Shown: one piece after another, positions 53,044 through 64,000 of the stretch
Position numbering within the stretch: the stretch's first letter is position 1
How the letters are laid out: each line of letters starts with the position of its first letter
Assembly: GCA_011503125.2 (NCBI GenBank)
Contig: WWBZ02000051.1
Location: 2,976,001-3,040,000 of the forward strand
Direction of reading: 5' to 3'
Length of the DNA stretch: 64,000 bases
Source: Botryosphaeria dothidea
Taxonomy: Eukaryota; Ascomycota; Dothideomycetes; Botryosphaeriales; Botryosphaeriaceae
Notes under the pieces: model-generated
Seen by the model: only the letters and a program-made list of their open reading frames with translations
What the model was told of the DNA's origin: nothing
The model's database searches: none
Translations under genes and position numbers: made by a program

Positions 53044-53781
53044 TTGTTTTAACGATTCAATACGCAGCTTGACTGAGAAGAAGACTTTGAACTGGGTCGC
53101 AAAGAAAGTATGATTGAATAGAGCAGTGGGGGTAAATGATGTGAGGAATGTTGATGTCCTCCTTCTCAAGGTGACCGCTACTTAAGTATGGAACATTGAA
53201 CCAATACCCGTGTGAGAGCATTTGAAGGAACGAGCAAACACCCATCTCTTTCAAATCTTTGAGGAAGCAACATACGATAATAGAACAAGAGAGTGACTCC
53301 TACCGCACTGTGGGTAGATCCCCAGTCGAAGTCCGATACTTTCAGGCGAGGGAACACAGAGAGGCAGAGGCCGGAAATTCAAAGCAGAAGAGGTGACACA
53401 ATCGGTGGAAGGAGGTTCCGATGGGATAACCTTTCAACGGACGAAGCGTGGCGGTGTGCACATTGGATCGGCTGTGGGACGTGAAAATGGTTTGCTGCAA
53501 AAGCCCGCATGTTGAGTCAACCGCTGCATACGTGCCTAGCCGCCTCGATGAAGCAACCAATCGATAGCGAGCCCTGCATCAGAAGGCCTGCCCGTAGGTC
53601 GTTATTCTTAGTAAGAGGCATTGCTAGTCTTAGTAGAGACCCTTTCAGAATCGATATGTCCATCTACCGTCTGGAAGGGGTTTCATAAGTCCATCAACTC
53701 AAATACCAGAGTTATCCGCGTTGCAGTCCAGTCAACGTTGTCTAGCCAAGACGCGGAATATCTGAAGCAAACGGATGATCT
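53044..53781. other. Intergenic region downstream of Spo11
   Basis: This 738-bp stretch has no recognised gene, repeat or RNA. Confidence 0.45.
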
Positions 53782-55283
53782 TCAGGTTGCGAGCTGTTCC
53801 ATGAGCCAGCCGGCTACGCCAGTGTCTCTTGACTCCAGGAATTCAATCTCTGCTTTCAAGTTGAGCATAAGCATGACCTGGAGTTCTCTTTTCAATTCAT
53901 CGTCGAAATCATCGCCGGTGTAGTGCTCATTGCAGAGCATCCTCGAGGCCTTCCTGCGATCCCGGTAAGACAATTGAAGGAGTCCATCGTTCTGGTGCTC
54001 GCTGCTTGCCATCCCAAGCGGGAGGGCTTGGTTGCTTTTGACACCAAGCCATTGCAAATCGCGCACTTGAGCAGCATGCCCCTCATGTGCTAGGGATAAT
54101 GAGCCATACTTGTACGTGCACATGATGCTCAGGCCATCCGGATCGAAGTCGACTAGAGCGTAGACTGGAACGTGAGAAGTCCCAACCGCTGACGCTGCAC
54201 TCAAGTGATGCAGAAAAATTCGAGTAGACAGGTCTGGGTAGCCTTTCCCCTATATCTTCGGTGAGCATTGCCTGAGAATGGTAGCGTTGAGGAAGTATTG
54301 GCGAAGGTCCAAATAGCACTCATACCGTGACTATAACGCCTTTGTGCCTCAGAGTTTCCCAAGCAGTTGACCCAGAAATGGAGCGGAAGATTGCCTGACG
54401 TATTGTGAGAAAAAGACAGCCTACCGGGAGATATGCTTTACCTCCTTCTCGATCACCAGAATCCACTTTGCTGTCGTCTGAATGTTTTGTTCGCTGTCAA
54501 TGGTAGGAACGAGGTGACCCACGGGATCATCGAGCCTGTGGACCACAGTGTTGTCATCTTTGGTAATCGACACCGCACCAGACACGAGGCCTTTCGCTGC
54601 TGCACACTACATAGATGTTACTCATATCCAGGTAAGGGCACTCTGCTTTGACATACCACGTTCAGTGAGGATCTGCAGGTGTCGAATGTATAGGCAATGT
54701 CATCCACATATCGGTCAACGACTATCTGGTTTGTGAAAAGAGCTGGATGGCGGTAATATATCTCTCTTTTTGAGATTACGCGATTTGTGGCGATAGCTTC
54801 ATGGATGATTTCGAGTATGCAAACCAGGACGGTAAATCTCCACGCGTCCTCTGCGGTCTTCCCGGGAAAGCGCATGACTCTTCCGGATGTATCAGTGGAG
54901 CTTGCATTGCAAGGTCGGGATTTCAAGAACACGGTAAGTGAGCCTTCTTTGTTCAGGAGCACGTCGAGCATGGATTCGAAGACGGACTCAATGCTTGATA
55001 TGACGCGTTCTTTCTGGATGAGATGAGTAGCCGTTGTGACGTCATTAGAAATCGGAAGCTCTTGCAACAAGGGATTCTCCGCCGTGGTGAATAGGTTCTC
55101 TTCGAACCACTGCGATTGCAAATCTCCAGAAACAGTACTGAGCATGGCCGGAGGCTCTATAGGTGAATGTTGATAGGCGTCAGAGAGCATCTGATCTTCA
55201 TTCACTGGCCAGATGGTGCAAGCTGTATCTGTTAGTGATTCCGACATGCCATCATAGAGCATGTCTTCTTCCCCGGTCTCCAT
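53782..55283 (-). CDS. SPO11: Meiotic recombination protein Spo11 (topoisomerase VI A-like)
   Basis: There are four exons, 55283-54657, 54606-54442, 54394-54326 and 54249-53782; the protein has 442 aa. The winged-helix region has SKREIYYRHPALF, whose second Tyr aligns with the catalytic tyrosine, followed by VVDRYVDDIAYTF and RSSLNV. Splicing gives CAAKGLVSGAVSIT, WILVIEKEAIFRS (Toprim Glu), GVIVTGKGYPD and YALVDFDPDGLSIM (metal-binding Asp residues), then DLQWLGVK. Spo11 makes the programmed double-strand breaks that begin meiotic recombination in the nucleus. Length is normal and all core motifs are present, so the gene looks intact, which implies a sexual capacity. It is divergent from the CAF-1 gene over 273 bp. 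Confidence 0.93.
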
Positions 55284-55556
55284 GGTTGATGAGACCGCTT
55301 CGGCGGAGGAGAGGTGAATGGCGGGGGAGATCTGCGGGTGGGTCCCGCGCTCTTGCTTGCGAAACGCGCCAAGACCGCTTGAGGGAGACGCGTCTGGGTC
55401 GCGTTGGCGTGCTTGCCCTCTACGTCCACCGCTCAAACTCCAACTACCTTGCTTGCAACGCCTGCCTCATCATCGCAAACGCGCCAGCTTTCTCCGTCAA
55501 CCTGCATGCTTCCACAACTCACGCTTGTTCCCCAGCCGTCAAGCCAGGCCGCCGCA

Positions 55557-57577
55557 ATGGCTGAGACTCCCCAAAAACCCGCCTCTCCATCGCGGAAGCG
55601 TCCTGCTCCCGATGACATCGACCTGCCTGACGCTCAAGCAACACCGGTTAAGGATCCGCCGAGCTCGCCTCATAGCTCCGACCTCTCGACGCCAAAATCA
55701 ATCGCCTCCCCATACGACAGCCCGCTGCCCCAAAGCAGTGCTCCCAGCCGGTCCCCCGCTCCGAGCAATTCTACCACTACCGCCGCTGTTCCCACCACGT
55801 CCAACTCCGCCGCCGGTGCAACCCCGGCAAAGCGAAGGAGACTGACGACTCAAGAGAAAGAACAGCAACGGCTAGAAAAGGAGGCGAAGGCCCAGGCCTT
55901 GGCCAAGGCTCGCGAAGAGAAGAGGCTGCAGAAGGAAGAGGAGAATCGGCAAAAGGAGGAACAAAAGAAAGCCAGAGAAGAGGCGAAGAAAGCAAAGGAG
56001 GAGGAGGTGAGGAAGAAGAATGAGGAAAAGGAAGCTAAGAAGCGCGAGAAGCAGTTGGAGGAAGAGAAGAAAGCAAAGGTGTGCACGCTCTCAACACTTC
56101 CACAGAGACATTGCTAATATGACTGGTTCCTCGCCAGGCGCAACCCAAGCTCAACAAATGGTTTACCATGAACGCAACTGGTGGTACCGCCGAGCTCGCC
56201 CACAGACGGAAGTCTATCTCAGCGGAGCCGAATGAGGCTGCCGTCAGTTCCGTGGTCTCCACCCCGCAGAAGAAGACCCGCATCACGGATTACGAGCAGA
56301 CATTCCTCCCGTACGAGAAGAAGACGCATGAGGTCCTGGCATCACACACCCTATTCTGGGCAGATAGGAGCGAGGCGGACAGGGAGGCTGCCATAACGAG
56401 ATTGAATGAGGTCGCTACTTCTGGTTCGGAGCAAGCCAAAGAACAAGTTCTCCACTTACTAGAGAAGCGCGATTACGCAACTCTTCTGGGAGTTCCGGTC
56501 GCAGAACAGGGCAAGAGGGGTGTGAGGTACCCGCATGTGCGGGACATCGTATCTCGCCTGCAAGGATCGTCAGACCAACCCGTGGATCTGACAGAAGAGT
56601 CCTCCGAAAAGAAAATGCGCGAGCTTCTCGAAACTCTTAAAACAATCCCGATGAAGTACATTCACTTTACTGAGGATGTCCGGCCGCCCTACTGCGGAAC
56701 TTTCACCAAGATCCAATCCGACAGAGAGTCTCGACGTCTAGCAGTCAACCCCTTCTCGAAGAGTCTGCCGGAGGCCAACTATGACTACGAATCGGAGTAC
56801 GAGTGGGACGATGCGGAGGAGGGAGAAGACCTAGATGCTGAGGATGAAGAGGATCTCGAAAGCGAGGGAGCTGAGGATCTTGAGGACTTCTTGGAGCTTG
56901 ATGACGAAGCCGCACACAGCAAACGCCGCCTTATCACGGGCGATCTCGAACCTGTGTGTAGTGGACTCCACTGGGAAGACAGCAAAGGCGTGTTGCGGGG
57001 AGTCAATGGGTCAACAGACGCTAACGCTCCGTTCTCTGAGTACAGAATGGGCATTCTCCTTGGTAAGTTTCCTCCAAAATCGTCTGGTATTCAAGTTCTA
57101 GGCTAAGAATAGAAAGAACCTCAACCTACCTCAATCGACCCGTTCTCCACGGTATACTGGCAAACGGAGCCCTCTGCATCAACTTCAGTAACTAGGGATG
57201 TCTTGGGAATGATGCAGCCACCCAGGTTGCCTCTACATGCACGTTCTGAAAATGGCGCAAGCGTCAACGGCGTTAGGCTTCCCACGGCGGCTGGAAACGG
57301 CAGTGCGGCACCGAAACCGCCAAAGAGAACGATACCCGAGGAGTTTATGGGTGAATTCAAAGACGCTGTCAAGGGAAGCGATCTCACCAAGCTTGCCCTG
57401 ATCGAAGCCTTGAAGAAAAGGTACGTCTCTGAGACCGGCGGCTCGCCTGAACATGGACTAACACAACACAGATTCCCAAAGATACCTAAGGACGCAATAT
57501 CCAACACTCTTCCCCTTGTTGCGGCGCGTGTCGGGCCCACTGCTGCGGAGAAACGTTGGACGCTTCTGGACACATGA
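55557..57577 (+). CDS. Chromatin assembly factor 1, large subunit (p150/Rlf2-like)
   Basis: There are four exons, 55557-56078, 56138-57062, 57117-57420 and 57472-57577; the protein has 618 aa. A disordered N-terminus is followed by a long Lys/Glu/Arg coiled coil (residues 95-174, RLTTQEKEQQRLEKEAKAQ onward) typical of CAF-1 p150. Next comes LNKWFTMN (PCNA-interaction-like), then FLPYEKKTHEVLASHTLFW and MKYIHFTEDVRPPYCGTFTK, landmarks of the family. The acidic ED domain is at 395-440 (EYEWDDAEEGEDLDAEDEED), and a C-terminal winged-helix-type segment ends at EKRWTLLDT. It deposits H3-H4 on replicating DNA. The junction at 57116/57117 uses a GAAAG acceptor, chosen because it alone restores EPQPTSIDPFSTVYW. 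Confidence 0.88.
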
Positions 57578-58912
57578 TGATCCCAAGTCTCGTCACGCAG
57601 ATTACGAACTACCAGCTCTTCCATCGGACGCCTTTTATCGTTCCGACGTCATCAATTGTACAACAGGGTTTCTCTCTACAAATGAGGTGGGAAATTTCGA
57701 GATTTTACATGTTTTACCCTCAGATCGACCTTCGACTGTACAACGCTGAAGGCGCTGTTCCAGCCAGGTTGGTTTCCGGAGATCAGCATGCTAAGCCTTG
57801 TAAGCTTACCCTAGTCGCTGATCGCTGTAAAAGACCACAGCCATACGCGTCATTGCGCTACTAGGCGGAAGAAGTGCTAGGGTGGCGGCATACGCGTCTG
57901 GTGCGAATGATTGCAGGAATAACATCAGCAGTGTAAATGCTATCGCGAAGAAGAGTTGCTATGTCTCACAGAGACGGAACTGAGTGTGTTAGAAGCGACT
58001 AGCGGGTCTGGTTTATGGAATGATAGCTATTTTTGCTCTGACGTTAGATGCGGGCACGCGTCATACTAGCCGCTTTCTGCCTTATGGCTACACCCTGGAT
58101 GCTGCGGAGATGCAATAATGGCAAAAAATGCACTGGGAAGTATGCCGCTTAAATGGTCCGCCTGCGCATCGAGCTATACATAGTGACTTCGCCGCCCGAA
58201 TAGCCGGTAGCTCAGCACGTGATAGCTGTACGCGCTGCGCTATTTTTATCACCCAGCCTACTACGCTGCATTCCAACCCACTCCCCCACAACCGCAAAAA
58301 AAGGCCCCCTCTCTTCCCCATCGGCCTGGTAGTAGCCAATCACTTGCCCCCAAAGTCGAAGACGCCTATCACGCGCATGCCCGCAGGTCGCACAATCCTG
58401 ATTGGGCAACACTCAGTCTGCATCTGCTACTCCGTCAGCAGCCGCTGACATGACCTCGCGCTAGCATTGTACAACCATCAGTGCTTCGAAAAAGCGGAGA
58501 GAGGTATGTCTCATCTCACCTTTGGCTCTGGAACCGGGCCTTCCGAGCGTATGCTCGAGCTGAAGATGGCCTATCAGCGCCAAGGTGGCGGGCATTCCAG
58601 CCTGATGCCGGCCAGATTATGGCCGCAGGTGTCTCCACGCCGATCTTGTGTCCGCGACCGGGAGGCGAAGAGATAGAAGGACCGTCAGCGCGAGTGCAGG
58701 CTGAAGCTGCTTAATACCGCGGGAGGCGCTCTCGGCGGGATGGATGCAGAACGCCTCCTCTCCCCCCTTTCCTCAGCGGTCCTCTACCTTCTGGCTATTC
58801 TGACAATGTCGGCTGCCGCTGCACTTTCTTGATCCTTCTTCTGACTGTGGCTCTCCTCTAACAAGTCAGCCCAACACTTCTCAGCGCAGCGCAGCGCTAT
58901 CTTTGGTTCAAG
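57578..58912. other. Intergenic region without a supported gene
   Basis: In this 1.3-kb stretch the short open frames lack motifs. A tRNA-like A-box sequence at about 58203 is not followed by a B box. Confidence 0.45.
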
Positions 58913-60499
58913 ATGTGGTCGCTGTACTCTGTTGTTTTTACTACTTCGCTTCTTCTGTCTGCTTCTTCTGCGCTTAACTGTTCGATACCGCCGGTGTATG
59001 TCGACATTCACGACCGCGATGTCCATGGCACCGGTGTTCAACAATATGGCTCCTTCCTGGGCATGGGGACGCCTGCTCAAAACCTATCCCTCTGGCCTTC
59101 AATCGTACAGAACGAGACATCCGTGGCAGCAGAACAGTTTTGTGGCAATAGCACGTTGGCAGACTGCAGGGCCAACACTGGCGGACTAGTCGACGTCTCC
59201 CAATCGACCAGGTAGGCGCTCATTTTCTTCTTGTCAAGGAGCTTGCTGGTTGATTTCACCGACTAATGGAATTTCATTTGTCTGTACTTGGATTCATATG
59301 GGGAAACATTCTTGAGCTAACTGATTTGCTATAGCTGGAAGTTAGACCATGACTACCAGACTGCAGATCTTACCGAGACTGCTTTCAACGACAGCTTCGG
59401 CGGCAATGATGTCCTTGTAATGTATACGCACTATTTCCGCACCGATCCCGCTTGGCAAACGCTTTTGCCCAACTTCACCTTCACCATGGCCACGAGCGGC
59501 AGCCGAAACCCGGGCATCCTCGGCATGGGCCAGCGCTCAACGATGCTGCAGCGCCTATTCGAGGCGGGCATGATAGCCGGACACACCTACGCTCTCTACA
59601 TCGGGAACAGCTTCAAGCGGGCGGGCGGGCAGGCGATCGGCAGCAACACCTTCGGCGGCTACGACCCGCGGCGCTTCGAGGGCGAGGTGCACAACTACAG
59701 CATGCAGCTGGGCGCGGCCAACCCGTTGCAGGTGCGCGTCAGCGACGTGGTGCTCGACGACCCAACCGGGTTCACGCGGAACGTGTCGCTGCTCAACCAC
59801 ACCGCCTTCCCCGACCTGCCGGACGACCTGGCCGATGGCTTCGACGCGCGGATCACGACGGATCAGTTCCCCTTCCGCCTGCCGCGCCAGGTCGTCAGGA
59901 ACTACAAGAGGCAGCTGGGCGCCGTCGCGTCCAATGAGGCGGACCGCTCGCTGCAGCTGAGCAAGCCGTATAACGGCACCATGACGGTTGTGTTGAACGA
60001 CGGCTTCCGCGTGACGATCCCACCCGAGATGATGTTCAACGACGTGGGCCTCTCGCCCGTGGAGGACGACGATGGGGACGAGGACTACAGTGATTTCTTC
60101 CTGGGCTCGGCGTGGCTCACGCAGGTGTACCTCATGATGGATTACGAGAACTACTCGTTCCACCTCGCGCAGGCGATTCCGATGGCGCCGTTCAACCAGC
60201 CGACGACATGGTGTCCCCGGACGGTGCCGCGGCCGGCGGCGCAGCAGCGCGGAGGCCGCGGGTTCGCGAGCAACGGGATGATTGGCGCAGTGATAGGCGG
60301 GGTCATCGGCGGGCTGGCACTGATCGCGCTGGCGCTTTGGCTGTATGTGTGGTGGGTGAGGAGGCAGATGGTGAAGGCGGAGAGGAGGATGTCGGAGGAT
60401 ACGATTGAGATGACCAAGGCGGACTTCGAGCAGGTGCCGAGCGACTATGGCGGGGCGGGGGTGGAAAATGAAAGGGCGAGGTTATGGAGGAAGCCATGA
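58913..60499 (+). CDS. Membrane-anchored aspartic-protease-like protein, active-site motifs lost
   Basis: There are two exons, 58913-59211 and 59335-60499; the protein has 487 aa. It has a signal peptide (MWSLYSVVFTTSLLLSASSAL), then a pepsin-like domain recognisable from YGSFLGMGTPAQNLSL, GILGMGQRS, FGGYDPRRFEG and FFLGSAWLTQVYLMMDYENYSFHLAQA. The first catalytic DTGS is replaced by WPSIVQN, and the second region reads DARITTDQFPFRLP without DSG or DTG, so proteolysis is unlikely. A transmembrane helix at about 412-435 (VIGGVIGGLALIALALWLYVWW) and a basic, then acidic, cytosolic tail follow. It is probably a surface binding or sensing protein. Many N-glycosylation sites agree with this. Confidence 0.88.
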
Positions 60500-61051
60500 G
60501 GAAATGTCTCTCGTTTGTTTCCTTTTCCTTAGCGTTGCCCTAGATACCATCTCCTACCTTTTCTTCCTTCCTCAAGATCTCATGATACTTCCTGGCATGC
60601 CCTTCCCATGCGGCGGCGTTAATGCTTTGCTGGTGGCTGCAGACCCAATTGATTGAGCGAGCAAGCTTGTTTTCGGACCCGAGAGTTCGGCGTGTTGAGG
60701 ATGTGTAATTGATTAGAATTTTATCGTCGTTGGATGTGCTGTTCTTCCGCTGCGTGGTCTGTGTGAGACCCCGGTCAGATCCTTTGGCGGAAATTGAGAG
60801 CAGCCATGTCTTCAGGCGCGTGAACATGACACGCCTTAAATCGGCCGTCGTCGGCGGAGAAAGCATCTGTCTTCTCCATCATCTTCTGTCCAGAGAAAGA
60901 ATCGGACCGTGTGGAGAACAGAGCGCAAGACACCTGGCGCTTGGCGAGTGACATCACCGACCTGGGCGCCGGCGCGTGTCTCCGAACTCAACCCCGACTC
61001 TTCGTCGTTTGACAGGTCCCCCGGCAGCAGTTTCAGCCTCAGCAGTGGCGC
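60500..61051. other. Intergenic region
   Basis: This 552-bp gap contains no supported gene. It holds the presumed promoter of the ceramide glucosyltransferase. Confidence 0.5.
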
Positions 61052-62756
61052 ATGGTGAGCATCGCAGGCGCGGCAAAGGAAGCGGTGGCTTCCGATGTCT
61101 CTCCGCACGACAATGAGGCCTCGTCCTACAGCCTGGCCGAGATTCTGGCAACCGTTGCCCTGGTGTGGTACATAGCCGTCGTGGTGGTTTGCACCGTCGG
61201 CTACACCCAGCTGTAAGCACCTCCGCCCCTCCGTTTTCGCAGCGCGTAGCAGCCATTGACCTGCATGAAGACGACGATGGTACTCGTCTCCGCGTCCGCC
61301 AGCCTTCTGCCTCACCAAGCTGCCTCAAGATGAAATCCCACACGTCACCGTCATCCGACCCGTCAAAGGCCTTGAGCCCAGCCTCTACGACTGCCTCGCC
61401 GCGACCTTCCGCCAGACCTACCCGCTCCAGAAGCTGACCATCTACTTCTGTGTGTCGTCACGCGAAGATCCTGCCTATCCGACGCTGGAGCGCCTGATCG
61501 AGGACTTCCCCGCCTTCGATGCGAAAATTCTTGTCGAGACTGACGATCCGCTGCTCAATGGCGAACAAGACGACAGCCGACCGCCCATGGGCCCCAATCC
61601 GAAGATCAGGAACATGAGCAGAGCATACCGCGAGGCCAGAGGCGATATTGTTTGGGTTCTTGACTGCAATGTGTGGGTCGCGCAAGGCGTGTGCGGCCGC
61701 ATGGTCGACACGCTGTGCGGCTACGGCGGCGGCAAGAAGAACAAATTCGTGCACCAGCTGCCGCTCGTTGTGGACACAGACACGGCTCCCCACGGCGAGG
61801 AGTCCCAGGGCCTCCTGCACGGGCAGTCAAACGGCCACGCGTCGACGAGCACCGCAAGCTACAGCCTCCGGTCCTCCGCATCCCCACCGACCCGCCAGCA
61901 CCGCATCGTGCACTTGGGCGGTGGCCGACTCGAGGAGCTCTTCATGTCGTCCTCGCACGCCAAATTCTACACTGCCATCAACACCGTCCTCATCGCACCG
62001 TGCATCGTCGGCAAGTCCAACATGTTCCGCCGCTCGCACCTAAACGCCCTAACCGGCCCGCTACCCACCGCCGCCGAGGGCATCGACTTCTTCTCCGAGA
62101 ACATTTGCGAGGACCACCTCATTGGCGACCGCCTGTGGAAACAGCAGATACCCGGGGAGAAGCAGGGTGAGCGCTGGGGTAAGCACGCCATGTGCTTCGG
62201 CGACCTGGCCATTCAGCCCATGGCCGGCATGAGCGTGAGCGAGTACGTCGCGCGTCGCGTGCGTTGGCTACGCGTCCGCAAGTTTACCGTCACCCTCGCC
62301 ACTCTCGTCGAGCCCGGCACCGAGGCCTTCCTGTGCAGCCTCTATGGCGCCTTCGCCGTCACCACGCTCCCGTTCTTTCACGATGCGCTGGGTGTCCCGC
62401 AGACCTGGGCCGCGTTCTGGACGTTCTGGCTCGGGAATGTGGCGCTGTGGTGCGCGGTCGATTGGACGCAGTACCGTAAGCTGCATTCGGCAAATAGCAT
62501 TGACGTAGATGAATGCACGCCGCCGTTTGCCAGACCACCAAAGACGCCGAATGGCACGAGGAGGCCATTTGGTGAGTGGTCCCTTGCTTGGTTGGGGAGG
62601 GAGGGCCTTGCGTGGCCTATTTGGGCGTGGGCTGTCTACGGGGGCGTGACTGTGACGTGGAGGGGGAAGAGGTTTTGGGTTGGATTGGACATGAAGGTTC
62701 ACGAAATCAAGAACAAAGATGATGGTGCGGAGAGGGGCAAGGCGAGAAGGGATTGA
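61052..62756 (+). CDS. Ceramide glucosyltransferase (GT21)
   Basis: There are two exons, 61052-61212 and 61271-62756; the protein has 548 aa. An N-terminal membrane helix ([21 protein letters not shown]) precedes the catalytic domain. The acceptor at 61270 is chosen because it gives [10 protein letters not shown] and then [20 protein letters not shown], the family start. GT21 motifs are WVLDCNVWV (DxN-type D2), [17 protein letters not shown] (D3, catalytic Asp) and [11 protein letters not shown] ((R/Q)xxRW). C-terminal membrane segments follow ([34 protein letters not shown]). The enzyme moves glucose from UDP-glucose to ceramide in the Golgi, making the fungal glucosylceramide. The insertion at residues 180-210 (Ser/Thr-rich) is poorly conserved and probably a loop. 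Confidence 0.92.
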
Positions 62757-63058
62757 TGGCGATTTCGCAGTCAACGAGGATGATGAGGTCCGTTTATCAG
62801 AACGTTTGAAGTAAGGAATATGCATGCATATCGGTAGGTTATCTCATCTTTGCTTTCGTTTTTCGTAGCGGCATTCGAAGGCGCCCGCTCAAGTCACTCT
62901 GTCAGGCCTAGAGAAAATCAGAGATTGCATTGAAAGAAGCGCAGCAGGCATCATGTCAAAAGCATTCTCATGTACAAGAAAAAGGGCAAATTCCGCACAA
63001 CTGCCAGCAAGCCCTTCCAATATTTCAAAACAAACGCCTTTCATATATCTTAACTCGC
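62757..63058. other. Intergenic, convergent 3' ends
   Basis: This 302-bp gap lies between convergent genes, with no feature recognised. Confidence 0.5.
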
Positions 63059-64000
63059 TCAGTTCTCGGCCTTGGACTCAGCCGCCTCCTTGCCGTCGCT
63101 TCCCCGGTGGAAGAACGTCTTCGCCAACTTCTCCCGTCCCTTCTCCCTATACCGTTGGCTCTTTGCCCTGAGCTTCCCAACGGCCCCTTCGTCACCCTTA
63201 GTCGGAAACGGCTTCGCCTCCGAATGCGCGTCATGTCCACGGTTTAACAATTGTTCCTCGTCGTGGACCGCCGACTGCCTCGGCCTGTCGTTCTGGTCAT
63301 CTTCTGCTTCCCGCTGCCGCTGCTGGTGGTGATGACGATGGTGGTGGCGAACGACAGCAGGCGAGCCCTCGGGCACAGTAGCCGAATCGATCCGCGGCCG
63401 CGACCCTTGCGGCTGCTTCCCGCTGCCGGTGGCGTTGTCCGGCGCGTGGTCGTGGTGGTTGTGCTCGACGCGCGCCCGCAGCCCGTTGTCGCTGCACACC
63501 ACCTCGTCCCCGGGACCCTCGGCGACAGCAGGCGGCGACGGGCTCTCGCCTTTCGAGTGCTGCTGCGGTGAAGAGGACTCCGCGGTGCTGCGACCTTCCT
63601 GGTGACGCCCGGCATCGTGCTGGGCGCTGGCGCTGGCGCTGGTACCCGCCTTCGGTTCCTGCCGCGCCATGTCGTGCTCGCTGCGGCTGTACCGGCTCCC
63701 GCTCGACGCGCTCGCGCTCCGGCTCAGCCGCGCTTCGCGGTAGTCGTCGATGCTCATGCGCTCTTTGGCGGCGAGGGCGCGCTCGGCGTCGGAGGTGGTG
63801 GCGCGGCGGGAGTGGCGTTGTGGGAGGGGCGGGCCGAGCTTGGCGAAGAGGGTGAAGCGGCCGATGATGCTGTTGGAGCGGGGTTTCTTTTGGAGTTTCT
63901 TGTGGTTTGTGGTGGGTTGTTGTTGTTGTTGCGGGGTGTTGGTGGATGACGAGGGTGGTGCTGTGGTGGGGGTTGCGTTGTTGGGAGATTCTGGGGACGT
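63059..64000 (-). CDS. Unrecognised disordered, charged protein (5' end beyond window)
   Basis: The frame is open from the right edge (64000) to the stop at 63059, so at least 313 residues are present and the start is missing. The sequence is low-complexity: a Gln run (PQQQQQP) near the edge, a basic segment (HKKLQKKPRSNSIIGRFTLFAKLG), an Arg/Ser stretch (ARLSRSASASSGSRYSRS), a His-rich stretch (VRHHHRHHHQQRQRE) and a basic C-terminus (KLRAKSQRYREKGREKLAKTFF). No catalytic domain is seen. The GRFTLFAKLGPPLP and ERMSIDDYREARL segments look the most conserved. I do not recognise the family. Confidence 0.7.
   Translation of the reverse strand, partial: TSPESPNNATPTTAPPSSSTNTPQQQQQPTTNHKKLQKKPRSNSIIGRFTLFAKLGPPLPQRHSRRATTSDAERALAAKERMSIDDYREARLSRSASASSGSRYSRSEHDMARQEPKAGTSASASAQHDAGRHQEGRSTAESSSPQQHSKGESPSPPAVAEGPGDEVVCSDNGLRARVEHNHHDHAPDNATGSGKQPQGSRPRIDSATVPEGSPAVVRHHHRHHHQQRQREAEDDQNDRPRQSAVHDEEQLLNRGHDAHSEAKPFPTKGDEGAVGKLRAKSQRYREKGREKLAKTFFHRGSDGKEAAESKAEN

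Noticed and set aside
58203..58275. tRNA-like start (GGTAGCTCAGCACG)
   Set aside because: No B box (GGTTCGANTCC type) follows at the right distance and no acceptor stem pairs.

Overview
The window is genomic DNA of a filamentous ascomycete (Pezizomycotina). The signs are short GT-AG introns of about 45-90 nt with fungal branch sites, a large NRPS, a Zn(II)2Cys6 regulator, a fungal ceramide glucosyltransferase and a GPI-anchored wall protein. I cannot fix the order or species. Exon joins were made by eye. In every spliced model given here the exon lengths sum to a multiple of three and conserved motifs cross the junctions.

1-30.0 kb is a secondary-metabolite gene cluster whose left end lies outside the window. 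It holds the 3' part of an NRPS (A-T-C-A-T-C plus a degenerate final carrier domain). It also holds four paralogous isopenicillin-N-synthase-like Fe(II)/2-oxoglutarate (2OG) oxygenases, a fifth unrelated 2OG oxygenase, an NTF2-like protein, a class II aldolase-like protein and a P450. Further members are a bANK-type regulator (bZIP basic region plus ankyrin repeats, as in ToxE and Aps2), a 2-isopropylmalate synthase, a fused LeuC-LeuD isopropylmalate isomerase, a secreted agmatinase-like ureohydrolase, an ABM-domain protein and a VOC protein. The last member is a single gene fusing pyrroline-5-carboxylate reductase to a zinc alcohol dehydrogenase. The 10-mer TGCAYGTCAG recurs in six intergenic regions of this cluster and I did not find it elsewhere in the window. 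My reading is that the cluster makes a peptide carrying a leucine-derived building block. The ADH plus P5C-reductase pair with 2OG oxygenases is the known chemistry for 4-methylproline, and the two leucine-pathway enzymes would supply or elongate the precursor.

30.2-34 kb carries a housekeeping REI1-like ribosome-biogenesis factor, which marks the probable right border of the cluster, and an unrecognised coiled-coil/RS-rich protein.

34.7-42 kb looks like a second small functional group: an arginase-family gene whose frame is broken at an 8-bp tandem repeat, a cyanide hydratase/nitrilase, a Zn2Cys6 regulator and a secreted M28 carboxypeptidase. A 22-nt element occurs in opposite orientations upstream of the arginase-like gene and the nitrilase.

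42.9-64 kb is mostly conserved single genes: a DUF676-like serine hydrolase, a GPI protein, a U-box cyclophilin, an MFAP1 splicing factor, a PQ-loop protein, Spo11, a CAF-1 large-subunit homologue, a membrane pseudo-aspartic protease, a ceramide glucosyltransferase, and an unknown disordered protein running off the right edge. I saw no tRNA, rRNA, CRISPR or intact transposon.
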